Assembly (NCBI RefSeq): GCF_034093315.1
Contig: NZ_CP139300.1
Location: 1,550,001 to 1,614,000 of the forward strand
Reading direction: 5' to 3'
Length of the DNA: 64,000 nucleotides
DNA from: Prochlorococcus sp. MIT 1314
GTDB lineage: Bacteria > Cyanobacteriota > Cyanobacteriia > PCC-6307 > Cyanobiaceae
Below, piece by piece: positions 26,659 through 35,434 of the stretch; position 1 is the stretch's first letter; every line of letters starts with the position of its first letter. Both the position numbers and the translations under genes were made by a program. The notes under the pieces are model-generated. The model was not told the DNA's origin. It was given only the letters and a program-made list of their open reading frames with translations, and ran no database searches.

Positions 26659-26895
26659 ATGGAAAATATAGACATAGACAGAATAATAGAAATGTGTTGG
26701 GAAGATAGAACTCCCTTTGAAGCTATTGAGTATCAATTTGGTTTAAAAGAGGAAGATGCGATCAAAATTATGCGTCAAAATCTTAAACCTAAATCATTTA
26801 AAATCTGGAGAGAGAGAGTTTCGGGAAGAAATACTAAACATATGGCGCTTAAAGATTCAACTAGGTTCAAATCTACTCATAAGAGAAAATTATAA
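26659..26895 (+). CDS. TIGR03643-family small protein
   Basis: A 78-aa protein matching what I recall of the TIGR03643 family: an N-terminal IDRIIEMCWEDRTPFEAIE, then QFGLKEEDAIKIMRQ that reads like a helix-turn-helix, KSFKIWRERVSGR and a basic C-terminal tail (KDSTRFKSTHKRKL). The fold suggests nucleic-acid binding, but no function is established to my knowledge. The family is often found beside photolyase/cryptochrome genes. The ATG is 2 bp after the DCC gene stop, and the DUF2256 gene follows 3 bp later. Confidence 0.8.
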   Translation: MENIDIDRIIEMCWEDRTPFEAIEYQFGLKEEDAIKIMRQNLKPKSFKIWRERVSGRNTKHMALKDSTRFKSTHKRKL

Positions 26896-26898
26896 ATT

Positions 26899-27030
26899 TT
26901 GAAAAATCTTTCTAATAAAATTTGTCCTGTTTGTAATAGGCCATTCGAATGGCGTAAAAAATGGAAAAACTGTTGGGATGATGTTATCTACTGTTCAAAA
27001 AGATGCAGTAATAGAAAGTCGCAAAGATGA
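26899..27030 (+). CDS. DUF2256 mini zinc-binding protein, 43 aa
   Basis: A very small gene with a TTG start, 3 bp after the TIGR03643 stop. Its 43 residues have the DUF2256 pattern: C-P-V-C at 9-12, then [16 protein letters not shown] and YCSKRCSN near the end. Two C-x2-C/C-x3-C pairs suggest one zinc site. The rest is strongly basic and tryptophan-rich, compatible with nucleic-acid contact. Its TGA overlaps the ATG of the photolyase-like gene (ATGA), so translation is probably coupled. DUF2256 genes commonly lie next to this photolyase group. Function is unknown. Confidence 0.82.
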   Translation: MKNLSNKICPVCNRPFEWRKKWKNCWDDVIYCSKRCSNRKSQR

Positions 27031-28517
27031 AACAAATATCAATTATCTTCCCGAATCAACTTTTTAGAGAAAGTCCAATTTTAAAAATAAATTGTGAAAT
27101 TTTAATTTTGGAAGATTCATTATTTTTTGGGAATGATAAATTTCATAAATTAATTAATCATAAAAACAAGTTGGTTTTTCATAGAGCATCTATGCTCTTT
27201 TATAAAAATTATTTAGAAAAATCTGGCTTTAAAGTTTTATATATCGAGAACAAGAATAATCTTTCTACAGTTGAATATTTATCAGAATTTATTAAAGATA
27301 AATATCAGAAAATAAATCTTATTGACCCTCATGATTTCTTAATAATGAAGAGGATCAATAATTTTGTTGAAAGTAATAATTTAACTTTAAATGTTTTGCC
27401 CTCGCCAATGTTTATGAGTAGTGAAGAGTTGAAAGAGTTATTTGCCTTAAATACAAACAAACCCCTTATGGGAAGATTTTATGAGAATCAAAGAAAGAGC
27501 CAAAAGATATTAGTTAATTCGGATAATAAACCTGAAGGAGGTAAGTGGAGCTTTGATGAAATGAATAGAAAAAAATTACCAAAAAACTTAAGCATACCTG
27601 ATACACCCAAACTACCAAAAAATAACTTTGTAATTCATGCCGAAAAATCATTGGCAAATTTTGATATTGAGTTTATTGGAGAAAGTAATAACTTTATATA
27701 TCCAACTAATTTTGATGAGGCAGATGAATGGTTAGATGATTTTTTTAAACATAGATTTTTCTTGTTTGGAGATTATGAAGATGCTATTTCAAAAGAAAAT
27801 TCTTTTTTATGGCACAGTTTACTTTCTCCCCTTTTAAATAGCGGCTTATTAACACCAGACCAAGTAGTAAATAAAGCATTAATTTATGCCAAAAATAATA
27901 ATGTTCCAATTAACTCGTTAGAAGGTTTTATTCGCCAAATTATTGGATGGAGAGAATTTATTTGCCTTGTCTATAAAAAGTACGGAACCAATATGCGAAA
28001 TAGTAATTTTTGGAATTTTAAAAATAAACCAATTCCAGAATCTTTTTATCAAGGAAATACAGGGATTGAACCAGTAGATATTGTTATAAAAACTATTATT
28101 AAATTTGGTTATTGTCATCATATTGAGAGGCTAATGATTATTGGTAACTTTATGCTTCTATGTAGAATTCACCCTAATCAAGTTTATAAATGGTTTATGG
28201 AAATGTTTATTGATTCTTATGATTGGGTAATGGTTCCTAATGTTTATGGAATGAGTCAGTTTAGTGACGGAGGTATTTTCTCAACTAAACCATATATATC
28301 AAGCTCTAATTATGTAAAAAAAATGTCAAATTTTAAAAGTGGCCCTTGGTGTGAAATATGGGATGGTTTATTTTGGAAATTTATTAAAGATAATGAAAGT
28401 TTTTTCAGAAAGCAATATCGACTGGCAATGTTAGCTAGAAATCTTGACAAAATGTCAGAGGAAAAATTAAATAATCACATAAGAACAGCCGATAAATTTT
28501 TGAGAGATATTCAATAA
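27027..28517 (+). CDS. FeS-BCP-like photolyase/cryptochrome lacking most Fe-S ligands
   Basis: A 496-aa flavoprotein of the bacterial (6-4) photolyase-like group (COG3046, PhrB relatives). The N-terminal Rossmann-type antenna domain (about 1-130, FPNQLF and HRASMLFY) and the FAD domain are clear: [11 protein letters not shown] (about 303-313), [15 protein letters not shown] near 360, [13 protein letters not shown] and [14 protein letters not shown]. In PhrB the 4Fe-4S cluster is held by four cysteines (C350, C438, C441, C454 as I recall). Here the first aligns with EPVD (348-351), the C-x2-C pair falls in NFKSGPW with none, and only C442 near the fourth survives. Activity as DNA repair enzyme or light sensor is open. 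Confidence 0.85.
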   Translation: MKQISIIFPNQLFRESPILKINCEILILEDSLFFGNDKFHKLINHKNKLVFHRASMLFYKNYLEKSGFKVLYIENKNNLSTVEYLSEFIKDKYQKINLIDPHDFLIMKRINNFVESNNLTLNVLPSPMFMSSEELKELFALNTNKPLMGRFYENQRKSQKILVNSDNKPEGGKWSFDEMNRKKLPKNLSIPDTPKLPKNNFVIHAEKSLANFDIEFIGESNNFIYPTNFDEADEWLDDFFKHRFFLFGDYEDAISKENSFLWHSLLSPLLNSGLLTPDQVVNKALIYAKNNNVPINSLEGFIRQIIGWREFICLVYKKYGTNMRNSNFWNFKNKPIPESFYQGNTGIEPVDIVIKTIIKFGYCHHIERLMIIGNFMLLCRIHPNQVYKWFMEMFIDSYDWVMVPNVYGMSQFSDGGIFSTKPYISSSNYVKKMSNFKSGPWCEIWDGLFWKFIKDNESFFRKQYRLAMLARNLDKMSEEKLNNHIRTADKFLRDIQ

Positions 28518-28576
28518 ATTAAGACTGATAATCTATTGTTAATTTTGAAAAATTAAAAGAATATTATATTATTACG

Positions 28577-28613
28577 AAGTATTACAAGTCGATGTTAAAT
28601 TGTAAAAATACTT
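28577..28613 (+). promoter_or_regulatory. Hairpin in front of the 59-aa gene
   Basis: AAGTATTACAA (28577-28587) pairs with TTGT (28600-28603) and AATACTT (28607-28613), giving an 11-bp stem with a three-A bulge. It lies 10 nt before the ATG at 28624. It could be the end of the photolyase operon message or a structured leader of the small gene; there is no T run after it, so a leader is favoured. Confidence 0.35.
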
Positions 28614-28623
28614 AGACCTAATA

Positions 28624-28803
28624 ATGAATATAGGAACCCTTTTCTTGAAAAGTAATTCGACAGGTATCATTACTTTTTCTGAATTAGATTGGATAACTAA
28701 CCATCAATCTAAATTCACAAGGTTGGAGGAATCTATAGCTATTAAGTTGGGAAGAATGCTTGATGCAGGATCTATCAACATAGGTTGCCGTTTAAATTCC
28801 TGA
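28624..28803 (+). CDS. Small conserved-type protein, 59 aa (GRMLDAGSINIGCRL)
   Basis: A short gene not obvious from ORF length alone. The 59-aa product reads as a soluble helical protein: FSELDWITNHQSKFTRLEE, then AIKLGRMLDAGSINIGCRL at the C-terminus with a single cysteine. I recall very similar small proteins in marine Synechococcus and Prochlorococcus, with the C-terminal GR-LD-G-NLGCRL pattern most constant, but cannot name a function. It lies alone in the gap between the photolyase-like gene and rsmB, preceded by a hairpin, so it probably has its own transcript. Confidence 0.68.
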   Translation: MNIGTLFLKSNSTGIITFSELDWITNHQSKFTRLEESIAIKLGRMLDAGSINIGCRLNS

Positions 28804-28821
28804 TTAAGTTTTATTTTTTTA

Positions 28822-28965
28822 ATGAAGTATCAAGAAGAGAAAAAAAATTTTTTTCGAGAAAGAATTCATTCTTTGAATATCTTTCTTTTTTTAGGTTTTA
28901 ACCTAACTCTCATCTCTATCTTAGGTTTTATTTGGTTCAATTCTTCTATTGAAAAAGTAGTTTAA
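28822..28965 (+). CDS. Small single-pass membrane protein, 47 aa
   Basis: A 47-aa ORF starting 18 bp after the 59-aa gene. It has a charged N-terminus (KYQEEKKNFFRERIH), one long hydrophobic segment (about 18-39, NIFLFLGFNLTLISILGFIW) and a short polar end. Orientation by the positive-inside rule puts the N-terminus in the cytosol. No family was recognised. Support is the plausible topology and the fact that it fills the gap before rsmB; it could be a chance ORF in AT-rich sequence. Confidence 0.45.
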   Translation: MKYQEEKKNFFRERIHSLNIFLFLGFNLTLISILGFIWFNSSIEKVV

Positions 28966-29015
28966 ACATTCTAATTTTTTGTATATTAAAGATATCAATA
29001 GAAATAAATTATATT

Positions 29016-30332
29016 TTGAGCATAGGATATTTACAAAGGAAAGCAGCTTGGGAAATTCTATTAAAAGTTAGTTCTGGTGAATTTTCTGATCATGCTCTTG
29101 AAAAGGTTTTAAGAAATTATCACTTTAATCCTTTAGATATAGCTTTTATTACAGAATTATCTTTTGGATGTATAAGGTACAGAAAATTTCTTGATCTTTG
29201 GACGGACCATACATCAAAAATTACTTACAAAAAGCAGCCTCCAAAGTTAAGATGGCTTTTACATATAGGTTTATATCAATTATTGAAAATGGATAAAATT
29301 CCATTTTCAGCGGCCATTTCTACCACTGTAGAAGTAGCTAAAAAAACAAATCTAAGGGGTTTGGCAGGCACTGTAAATGCGATATTGAGAAATGCATCTA
29401 GAAAATTAGAACAAGATGATTTCCCAAAATTATCTTCTGATAGAAAAGAAAGAATTTCATATATTGAGTCATTGCCATTATGGCTTGTGAATGATCTTTA
29501 CAAATGGGTAGGAATTAATGATGCTGAAAAAATTGTTAAAGCATTTAATAAAAAACCCTCTATAGATTTGAGAATTAACCCACTAAAAACTGATTTAGAT
29601 GAATTTTTGAAAGTACTTTGTGAAAAAAAAATTGATGCTGAAATTATTAAAGATTTAAATAATGGAATTACTTTAAAATCTAATCCAAGATCTATTAAAA
29701 ACTTGCCAGGATATAGTGATGGGCTTTGGACAATACAAGACAGATCTTCTCAGTGGGTAGCGCCTCTTTTGAATCCAAAAAAAGGTGAAAAGATTTTAGA
29801 TGCATGTGCAGCTCCAGGAAGTAAGTCTACGCACTTAGCAGAATTAGTAAAAGATAGTGCTGAAATACTTGCTGTAGATAGATCAGAAAAAAGATTGAAA
29901 ATACTTCAATCAAATTTAGATAGGTTAAATTTAAAATCAGTAACTACCCTGAAAGCTGATGCAACGAGTTTGATTGAATTGAATCCTAAGTTTAAATCTT
30001 ATTTTGATAAGATACTTTTAGATGCTCCATGTTCTGGGATTGGTACTCTCTCCAGGAATCCAGATTCTAGATGGTCCTTGAGTAGGGAAAAAATAAAATA
30101 CTTAACTTTATTGCAGGAAAAGCTATTAAATAGTATTGTTCCTCTTTTGAAAAAAGATGGAACTTTAGTTTATTCAACTTGCACGATCTGTCCTGATGAA
30201 AATATTCTATTAATTGAAAGATTTATTGAAAAAAACAAAGGATTAAAATTGACTAGCCAAAAGCAAATTTTACCTAGCTTAGATTATCCTGGAGATGGAT
30301 TTTATGCGGCAATAATTTCCTATAAATCTTAA
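29016..30332 (+). CDS. rsmB: 16S rRNA (cytosine-967-C5)-methyltransferase RsmB
   Basis: RsmB (Sun/Fmu) methylates C967 of 16S rRNA. The 438-aa product has an N-terminal NusB-like RNA-binding domain (about 1-130) and a C-terminal SAM domain with LDACAAPGSKSTHLAEL (about 260-276). The two conserved cysteines are in DAPCSGIGTL (about 335) and YSTCTICPDEN (about 387), as in other m5C methyltransferases. The start is TTG (SIGYLQRKAAWEIL follows), chosen because it begins the NusB-like helix. It is convergent with the class A PBP gene with 21 bp between stops. Confidence 0.93.
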   Translation: MSIGYLQRKAAWEILLKVSSGEFSDHALEKVLRNYHFNPLDIAFITELSFGCIRYRKFLDLWTDHTSKITYKKQPPKLRWLLHIGLYQLLKMDKIPFSAAISTTVEVAKKTNLRGLAGTVNAILRNASRKLEQDDFPKLSSDRKERISYIESLPLWLVNDLYKWVGINDAEKIVKAFNKKPSIDLRINPLKTDLDEFLKVLCEKKIDAEIIKDLNNGITLKSNPRSIKNLPGYSDGLWTIQDRSSQWVAPLLNPKKGEKILDACAAPGSKSTHLAELVKDSAEILAVDRSEKRLKILQSNLDRLNLKSVTTLKADATSLIELNPKFKSYFDKILLDAPCSGIGTLSRNPDSRWSLSREKIKYLTLLQEKLLNSIVPLLKKDGTLVYSTCTICPDENILLIERFIEKNKGLKLTSQKQILPSLDYPGDGFYAAIISYKS

Positions 30333-30353
30333 AGAAAAAATTTATTTTTTAAT

Positions 30354-32120
30354 TTAGATTTTATAAATTTCAGCTATAAATTTCTTCCATAAATAAGCTG
30401 CATTTCCACTAGATAATTTAGATTCTCTGTTATCGTCATAACCTATCCAGATACCTGTTGTAAGATTATCAAGTGAACCGATAAACCAAAGATCTTTATT
30501 GCCATCAGATGTTCCTGTTTTTCCATAAATTTTCTTTCCTTTTATAAAAGCTGCTTTTGAAGTGCCATCTTTTACTGATTTTTCAAGAAGCTTATTTAGT
30601 TTTTTATTTACTTTATAATCTAATATTTTTTTGGCAATAAATTTGTTTTTCCAAATAATTTGCTTATTAAATGACTCTATTTTTTCTAGGATACTAGGGC
30701 TGTAAATCTTTCCATTATTATTTATTGCAGAATATGCATTTGTAATGTTTAAAAGATTATCTCCGTAGGAGCCAATAGCTAATGATGGAAATTCCTCAAA
30801 CTCTTGTTCATAGCCAAGACCGAATTCATTAGCTAGATTAATAATATTTTTTAGGCCGATTTTTTTTGTTATTGATATTGGAACGATATTGGATGAACTT
30901 TTGAATGATTCAATCAAAGATATAGTTCCTCTATACACTTCTGAAAAATTTTTTGGGCAATAACTTTCCCAGCATTTTGGTAAGTCTTCAAATTTATCGC
31001 TTAATTTTGTCCCTCCTATTAATGCAGCAGTATAAGGAATTATTTTAAAAGTAGAACCTAAAGGTCTTACAGATGAAGTAACTCTATTATATTCATTTAC
31101 TGATGGATGTTTGCTAGTTATCATTGTCCTTATTAGTCCTGTATTTGATTCAATTGATAACAATGCAAATTCAATTTCTTTAGGTCCAACATATCTTGAG
31201 ATTTTTTGGGCAGTTTTTTGCCAATCTTTATTAATAGAAGATTTAATTCTTAAAAACTTATAATCGTTCTTAGTCTCAATTTTTTTATCTGTTTCCTCAA
31301 GGATAAAATTTATTAGTAATTTATCATGTGAAAAATTATCATCTGTTTGATAATTTAGGTTTATTTTCTCTTTAATCGCCTTATTCTTATTTGTAAGAGA
31401 GATATATCCATCAAGATACATTGATTCAAGAACTTTATTTCTATTTTTAATAGCTATTTCTATATTTTGATAAGGTGAATAAATTGATGGAGCTGGAGCC
31501 AATCCTGCAATTAAAGCAATCTCTGATAATGTCAATTCTTCTATAAGTTTTCCAAAATAAACTTGAGAAGCCTCGTTAACCCCGTATGCTCCTGATCCTA
31601 AATAAATATTATTTAAATATAATTTTAAAATTTGATTTTTGTCATATCTAAATTCAAGTATGAGTGATATAAGAATTTCTTTGATTTTTCTTTGAAAACT
31701 TAAATCATTATTTAGAAAAAGTAATCTAGCAACTTGTTGTGTGATCGTACTTCCTCCCTCCTTAACATAACCACTTCTAATATTTTGAAAAAGGGCACGT
31801 GAAATACTTTTTAGATCTATTCCTTTATGTTTATAAAATCTTTTATCTTCCGAAGATATAAAAGAATTTTTAAGAAAAAAAGGAATTTTATGATTGTGAT
31901 TGTCTATTTCAAATTTCCGGCTTAATTTGCTTAGTATCTTATTATCGGAAGATAAAATTACATAAGAATATTTGGGTGCTCGATACCTTTTATTTTTAGA
32001 TATATCAAATTTTAATGTGGTAAATATTAGATTAAAAAAATAAAAAAATATTCCAGAAAATAGTAATATTGGAATTATTAAAACAAAAGATTTGGATTTA
32101 ATCTTTTGCACCTTAAGCAA
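30354..32120 (-). CDS. Class A penicillin-binding protein
   Basis: A bifunctional peptidoglycan synthase, 588 aa, anchored by one N-terminal span (about 12-34). The glycosyltransferase (GT51) domain has SSEDKRFYKHKG (89-100, with the catalytic Glu), GGSTITQQVARL (122-133) and LYLNNIYLGSGAYG. The transpeptidase domain has the acyl-serine STFK at 356-359, SSN at 409-411 and KTGT at 534-537, so all three active-site motifs are intact. It ends soon after the KTG box, without a C-terminal extension. The start overlaps the end of chlG by 8 bp, and DUF2862/PetP-like, chlG and this gene run in that order on one strand. Confidence 0.92.
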   Translation of the reverse strand: MLKVQKIKSKSFVLIIPILLFSGIFFYFFNLIFTTLKFDISKNKRYRAPKYSYVILSSDNKILSKLSRKFEIDNHNHKIPFFLKNSFISSEDKRFYKHKGIDLKSISRALFQNIRSGYVKEGGSTITQQVARLLFLNNDLSFQRKIKEILISLILEFRYDKNQILKLYLNNIYLGSGAYGVNEASQVYFGKLIEELTLSEIALIAGLAPAPSIYSPYQNIEIAIKNRNKVLESMYLDGYISLTNKNKAIKEKINLNYQTDDNFSHDKLLINFILEETDKKIETKNDYKFLRIKSSINKDWQKTAQKISRYVGPKEIEFALLSIESNTGLIRTMITSKHPSVNEYNRVTSSVRPLGSTFKIIPYTAALIGGTKLSDKFEDLPKCWESYCPKNFSEVYRGTISLIESFKSSSNIVPISITKKIGLKNIINLANEFGLGYEQEFEEFPSLAIGSYGDNLLNITNAYSAINNNGKIYSPSILEKIESFNKQIIWKNKFIAKKILDYKVNKKLNKLLEKSVKDGTSKAAFIKGKKIYGKTGTSDGNKDLWFIGSLDNLTTGIWIGYDDNRESKLSSGNAAYLWKKFIAEIYKI

Positions 32121-33060
32121 CTAAAAAACTATGTCCGATCGCTAAAGCTGTAACTAACATTCCAGTTATAAGAAAGGGTTGGGCACTTGCTTGATATTTG
32201 ACATCAAACTTTAGAGGATCTCTTAATAACCACATATCTTGAAATGTAATTTGTGGAATTACTAATAAAACCAAAATTACAGAGGCTAAATGTTGACCAA
32301 TAATGACTAATACTACAACCATTGCTAATTGAAAAATGTCAATGAGTCCTGCACTTATTCTGCTTGCATTTTTAATCCCAAATACTACTGGTAAAGAATT
32401 CAAGCCAAGCTTTGAGTCTCCTTCTACGCTTTTGAAATCATTAATAACAGCAATACCAAGCCCAGAGAGGCTATAAGCAAGTGTTAATAATGCGGTCACA
32501 ACAGTCAATTTCCCAAACAATGCTTGTCCTGCCCACCAAGGTAAAGCTATATATGATGCTCCTAATGCATAATTTCCAAGCCAACCATTTTGTTTTAATT
32601 TAAGAGGTGGAGCAGAATAAATATAACTAACAAAAGATCCTCCTAATGCTAAAAGCAAGACGGAGGGGAAGTTATGTTGAGCATATAAATCTAATAGAAA
32701 AGCAACTATTAGGCCTGCAATAAGTAATACCCAGATTTGAATTTTTACATCTTTGATTGAAATTTTTCCAGAAGGAATTGGTCTATTTGGTTCGTTAATT
32801 GCGTCAATTTCTTTGTCAAAAAAATCATTTATGGTTTGTGTATAACCTGCTAGAAGTGGCCCACTCATCAACATGCATGCTAGTGAAGCTAAAACATTAC
32901 TAAATGTCCATTCAAAATTTCCACTAGCAGCTGCTCCACAAATAACACCCCATATCAAAGGGATCCATGTAATTGGCTTCATTAACTGTATACGAAGTTT
33001 CCATATACTTGAAGTTTCAGAGGCCCCCTTAATTCCTAAAAGTTGTTTTGGATCATTCAC
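32113..33060 (-). CDS. chlG: Chlorophyll synthase ChlG
   Basis: ChlG esterifies chlorophyllide with a geranylgeranyl or phytyl chain, the last step of chlorophyll synthesis, in the thylakoid membrane. The 315-aa UbiA-superfamily protein has the first prenyl-diphosphate motif NDFFDKEIDAINEPNRPIPSG (about 82-102), which is the chlorophyll synthase form. The second Asp-rich motif is DFKSVEGDSKLG near 208, and the rest is about nine membrane spans. The N-terminal KQLLGIKGASETSSIWKIR-like stretch (WKLRIQLMKPITW) is also typical. In Prochlorococcus the products would be divinyl chlorophylls. It overlaps the PBP gene and follows the DUF2862 gene by 8 bp. Confidence 0.94.
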   Translation of the reverse strand: MNDPKQLLGIKGASETSSIWKLRIQLMKPITWIPLIWGVICGAAASGNFEWTFSNVLASLACMLMSGPLLAGYTQTINDFFDKEIDAINEPNRPIPSGKISIKDVKIQIWVLLIAGLIVAFLLDLYAQHNFPSVLLLALGGSFVSYIYSAPPLKLKQNGWLGNYALGASYIALPWWAGQALFGKLTVVTALLTLAYSLSGLGIAVINDFKSVEGDSKLGLNSLPVVFGIKNASRISAGLIDIFQLAMVVVLVIIGQHLASVILVLLVIPQITFQDMWLLRDPLKFDVKYQASAQPFLITGMLVTALAIGHSFLVA

Positions 33061-33068
33061 TTTACGCT

Positions 33069-33293
33069 TTACCCTTTCTCAATTTCTTCTGGGAAAAACC
33101 AGTTTTGCTCTCCATTCTGAAACTTTGCAGTGATTCCAATGCTTCTGCCGTCTGTCATTTTATAGCCTGTTATCACAGCTTTAGGATTAGAAGATATTTG
33201 ATCAATTAATTTTCCTGGTAGTCTATCTTTTACTTTGTTAATGTTAATTTTAATTTTACTACCAATTTTGGGTAATAATTTTGTTTCAGCCAT
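33069..33293 (-). CDS. DUF2862 / PetP-like small protein
   Basis: A 74-aa soluble protein resembling the DUF2862 family, which includes PetP, a small peripheral subunit of the cyanobacterial and red algal cytochrome b6f complex. The match lies in the SH3-like core: IGSKIKININKVKDRLPGK, YKMTDGRSIGITAKF and NWFFPEEIE at the C-terminus. The insertion between KDRL and TDG differs from PetP, so a role at b6f is only an inference. It is the first gene of the unit leading to chlG and the PBP gene, and diverges from hisF across 59 bp. Confidence 0.7.
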   Translation of the reverse strand: MAETKLLPKIGSKIKININKVKDRLPGKLIDQISSNPKAVITGYKMTDGRSIGITAKFQNGEQNWFFPEEIEKG

Positions 33294-33352
33294 AAGAGGT
33301 AAAATGGAAGCTATTATGCAAGATTAACAGCATTTGGACAATTTTTACTAAA

Positions 33353-34123
33353 ATGGTTGCTCTTCGTTTAATTCCTTGTTTAGATGTCGCCAATGGAAGG
33401 GTGGTTAAAGGTGTGAATTTTGTTAACTTAAGAGACTCAGGTGATCCTGTTGAATTGGCTTGTAGGTATTCTGATGAAGGCGCAGATGAATTAGTGTTTT
33501 TAGATATTAGAGCAAGTTTGGAAAATAGGAATACATTAATTGACCTTGTCTCTAGAACAGCAAAATCAGTAAAAATCCCTTTTACGGTTGGTGGAGGCAT
33601 AGATTCTGTTTCTGCTATAAATGATCTTTTAAGAGCAGGAGCGGATAAAGTGAGTTTGAATTCCTCAGCCGTTAGAAATCCTGATTTAATTTCTAAAAGT
33701 TCTAGAAAGTTTGGTGCTCAATGCATCGTTATAGCAATTGATGCCAGAAGAAAAGTTAATAAGATTGATCAATGGGAGGTATATGTAAAAGGAGGACGAG
33801 AAAATACTGGGATAGATGTCTTAAGTTGGGCAAAAAAAGTTGAGGAACTAGGTGCAGGGGAAATATTACTAACTTCAATGGATGGTGATGGAACGCAGAA
33901 TGGATATGATTTAGACTTGACAGAATCTGTTGCAAATATTGTTAACATCCCAGTAATCGCATCTGGAGGAGCAGGCTCTTTAGAAGATATCTATGTTGTT
34001 TTCAAGGAAGGCAGAGCATCAGCGGCACTTTTAGCATCCTTGCTTCATGATAAGAAACTTACTTTAAAAGAAATAAAAAATTTCCTCCTCGACAAAAATC
34101 TTCCAATTAGACCATATGAATAA
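33353..34123 (+). CDS. hisF: Imidazole glycerol phosphate synthase subunit HisF
   Basis: HisF is the cyclase half of imidazole glycerol phosphate synthase, acting with HisH in histidine synthesis. The 256-aa TIM barrel has [15 protein letters not shown] at the N-terminus with the catalytic aspartate (D11), VGGGIDSV near 78, AIDARRK near 130, [13 protein letters not shown] with the second catalytic aspartate, and ASGGAGS near 205. Length and motifs are canonical. It stands alone here, separate from other his genes, as usual in cyanobacteria. The ubiE/menG gene follows 43 bp later on the same strand. Confidence 0.96.
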   Translation: MVALRLIPCLDVANGRVVKGVNFVNLRDSGDPVELACRYSDEGADELVFLDIRASLENRNTLIDLVSRTAKSVKIPFTVGGGIDSVSAINDLLRAGADKVSLNSSAVRNPDLISKSSRKFGAQCIVIAIDARRKVNKIDQWEVYVKGGRENTGIDVLSWAKKVEELGAGEILLTSMDGDGTQNGYDLDLTESVANIVNIPVIASGGAGSLEDIYVVFKEGRASAALLASLLHDKKLTLKEIKNFLLDKNLPIRPYE

Positions 34124-34166
34124 AAATTAAAATTTATTCCAAAAAGAAAGTATTTTTAAATTTAAA

Positions 34167-34868
34167 ATGAAATTCACCAAAACTATCGAAGTTAAAAATA
34201 TATTTAATAAAATTTCCTATAAATATGACTTTTTAAATAATCTATTAAGTTTTGGACTGCACAAATTATGGAAAAGGAAATTAGTTAATTTATTAGAACC
34301 TTCAAATGGTGAAGATTGGGCTGATTTATGCTGTGGAACTGGAGATTTAGCATTCTTAATTTCTAAGAGAGTAAGTCCAAGGGGTTCAATTACTGGGATT
34401 GACAGCGCCAAGGATATCCTAAATATTGCAAAGAAAAAATCAGAACTAAGAAAAAATAAATTTATTAAGTGGGAAATTAAAGATGTTTTAGAAATTAATG
34501 ATTATTCAAAAAATTTTGATGGAATTTGCATGTCCTATGGATTAAGAAACTTGAATAATGTTGAAGAAGGAATAAAAAAAGTTTTTTATCTTCTTAAGGA
34601 CAAAGGAAGGGCAGGATTTCTTGATTTTAATCACTCAACAAAAAATTCTTTTTCTAATATTTTTCAGAAAATATACTTGAGGCTAATTGTAGTAACCATT
34701 TCTAGACTTTTTAATTTAAGTCCAGAATACGCATATATTGAAAAAAGTATTAGCAGCTTTCCAAAGAAAAATGAGCTTTTAAAAATTGCTAAGGATGTTG
34801 GATTTAAAGAAGCTGAATATAGAACTCTTTTTTGGGGCCAAATGGGGATATTAATTTTAGCTAAATAA
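34167..34868 (+). CDS. ubiE: UbiE/MenG-type quinone C-methyltransferase
   Basis: A 233-aa SAM methyltransferase of the UbiE/MenG family. It has YDFLNNLLSFGLHKLWK (about 18-34), the SAM loop ADLCCGTGDLAF (about 51-62), and CMSYGLRNLNNVEEG (about 118-132), which is the family signature. In cyanobacteria this enzyme methylates demethylphylloquinone (MenG), the secondary acceptor precursor of photosystem I. That is the likely role, although the family cannot be split by eye. It is convergent with a DciA-like gene, with 8 bp between stops. Confidence 0.88.
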   Translation: MKFTKTIEVKNIFNKISYKYDFLNNLLSFGLHKLWKRKLVNLLEPSNGEDWADLCCGTGDLAFLISKRVSPRGSITGIDSAKDILNIAKKKSELRKNKFIKWEIKDVLEINDYSKNFDGICMSYGLRNLNNVEEGIKKVFYLLKDKGRAGFLDFNHSTKNSFSNIFQKIYLRLIVVTISRLFNLSPEYAYIEKSISSFPKKNELLKIAKDVGFKEAEYRTLFWGQMGILILAK

Positions 34869-34876
34869 ATATTTAC

Positions 34877-35380
34877 TTATTTCTTTTTTCTCCAACAAAA
34901 AGAACACTTCCCCCATCGTTTGATTTCTCCCTTAGGAGTTGGGGAATTACAGAGAGTACAAATGCACATATTATTTTGATGGATTCTGCTCGGATGCTTT
35001 GCCCAAACTATCTTTGCATTAGTAGCTCTAATATTTTTATTTTTAATTTCATAATTTTGTATTATTTTTATTTCATTCAAAGTTATTCCAATTTTCTCGA
35101 TTCTCTCTTTTAATTTATGCTTGTTGTAGATTAAAGCTTGGCGCCATTGAGGATGATTTACTGCAATAGTAAGTATTTTTTTTTCAATATTTAATGGTTT
35201 GCATTCTTGAAATAGTTCTGAACCGATTAAGTCTTTCCAGTTTTCGTTGATTGTAGAAAGTTTATCTAAGTCACCAAATGATTTTTTGAAATTATCAAGA
35301 CAATTTTTCAAGGGATGTGGATTACTTTTATTCACTATTGGCAAATATTTTTTGTCCAATTTGTAAAATTTACTCATCAA
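34877..35380 (-). CDS. DciA-like (DUF721) protein with C-terminal zinc ribbon
   Basis: A 167-aa protein with a DUF721 domain (about 20-110: WKDLIGSELFQECKPLNIEKKILTI-type pattern, HPQWRQALIYNKHKL), the domain of DciA, the ancestral bacterial loader of the DnaB replicative helicase. After a short basic linker it adds a C-terminal zinc ribbon, C141-x2-C144 and C159-x2-C162, which the short DciA proteins I know lack. The ribbon may contact DNA or a replisome partner. It is convergent with ubiE and divergent from birA over 54 bp. The helicase-loading role is inference from the domain. Confidence 0.75.
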   Translation of the reverse strand: MMSKFYKLDKKYLPIVNKSNPHPLKNCLDNFKKSFGDLDKLSTINENWKDLIGSELFQECKPLNIEKKILTIAVNHPQWRQALIYNKHKLKERIEKIGITLNEIKIIQNYEIKNKNIRATNAKIVWAKHPSRIHQNNMCICTLCNSPTPKGEIKRWGKCSFCWRKKK

Positions 35381-35434
35381 GACTAAAGTTAATATAATCT
35401 TTTTAAAGATGCTCGTTGTTTTAATAAAGAATTT

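Noticed and set aside
33286-33600. 104-aa ORF opposite the start of hisF
   Set aside because: Overlaps the well-supported hisF coding sequence and has no family features.
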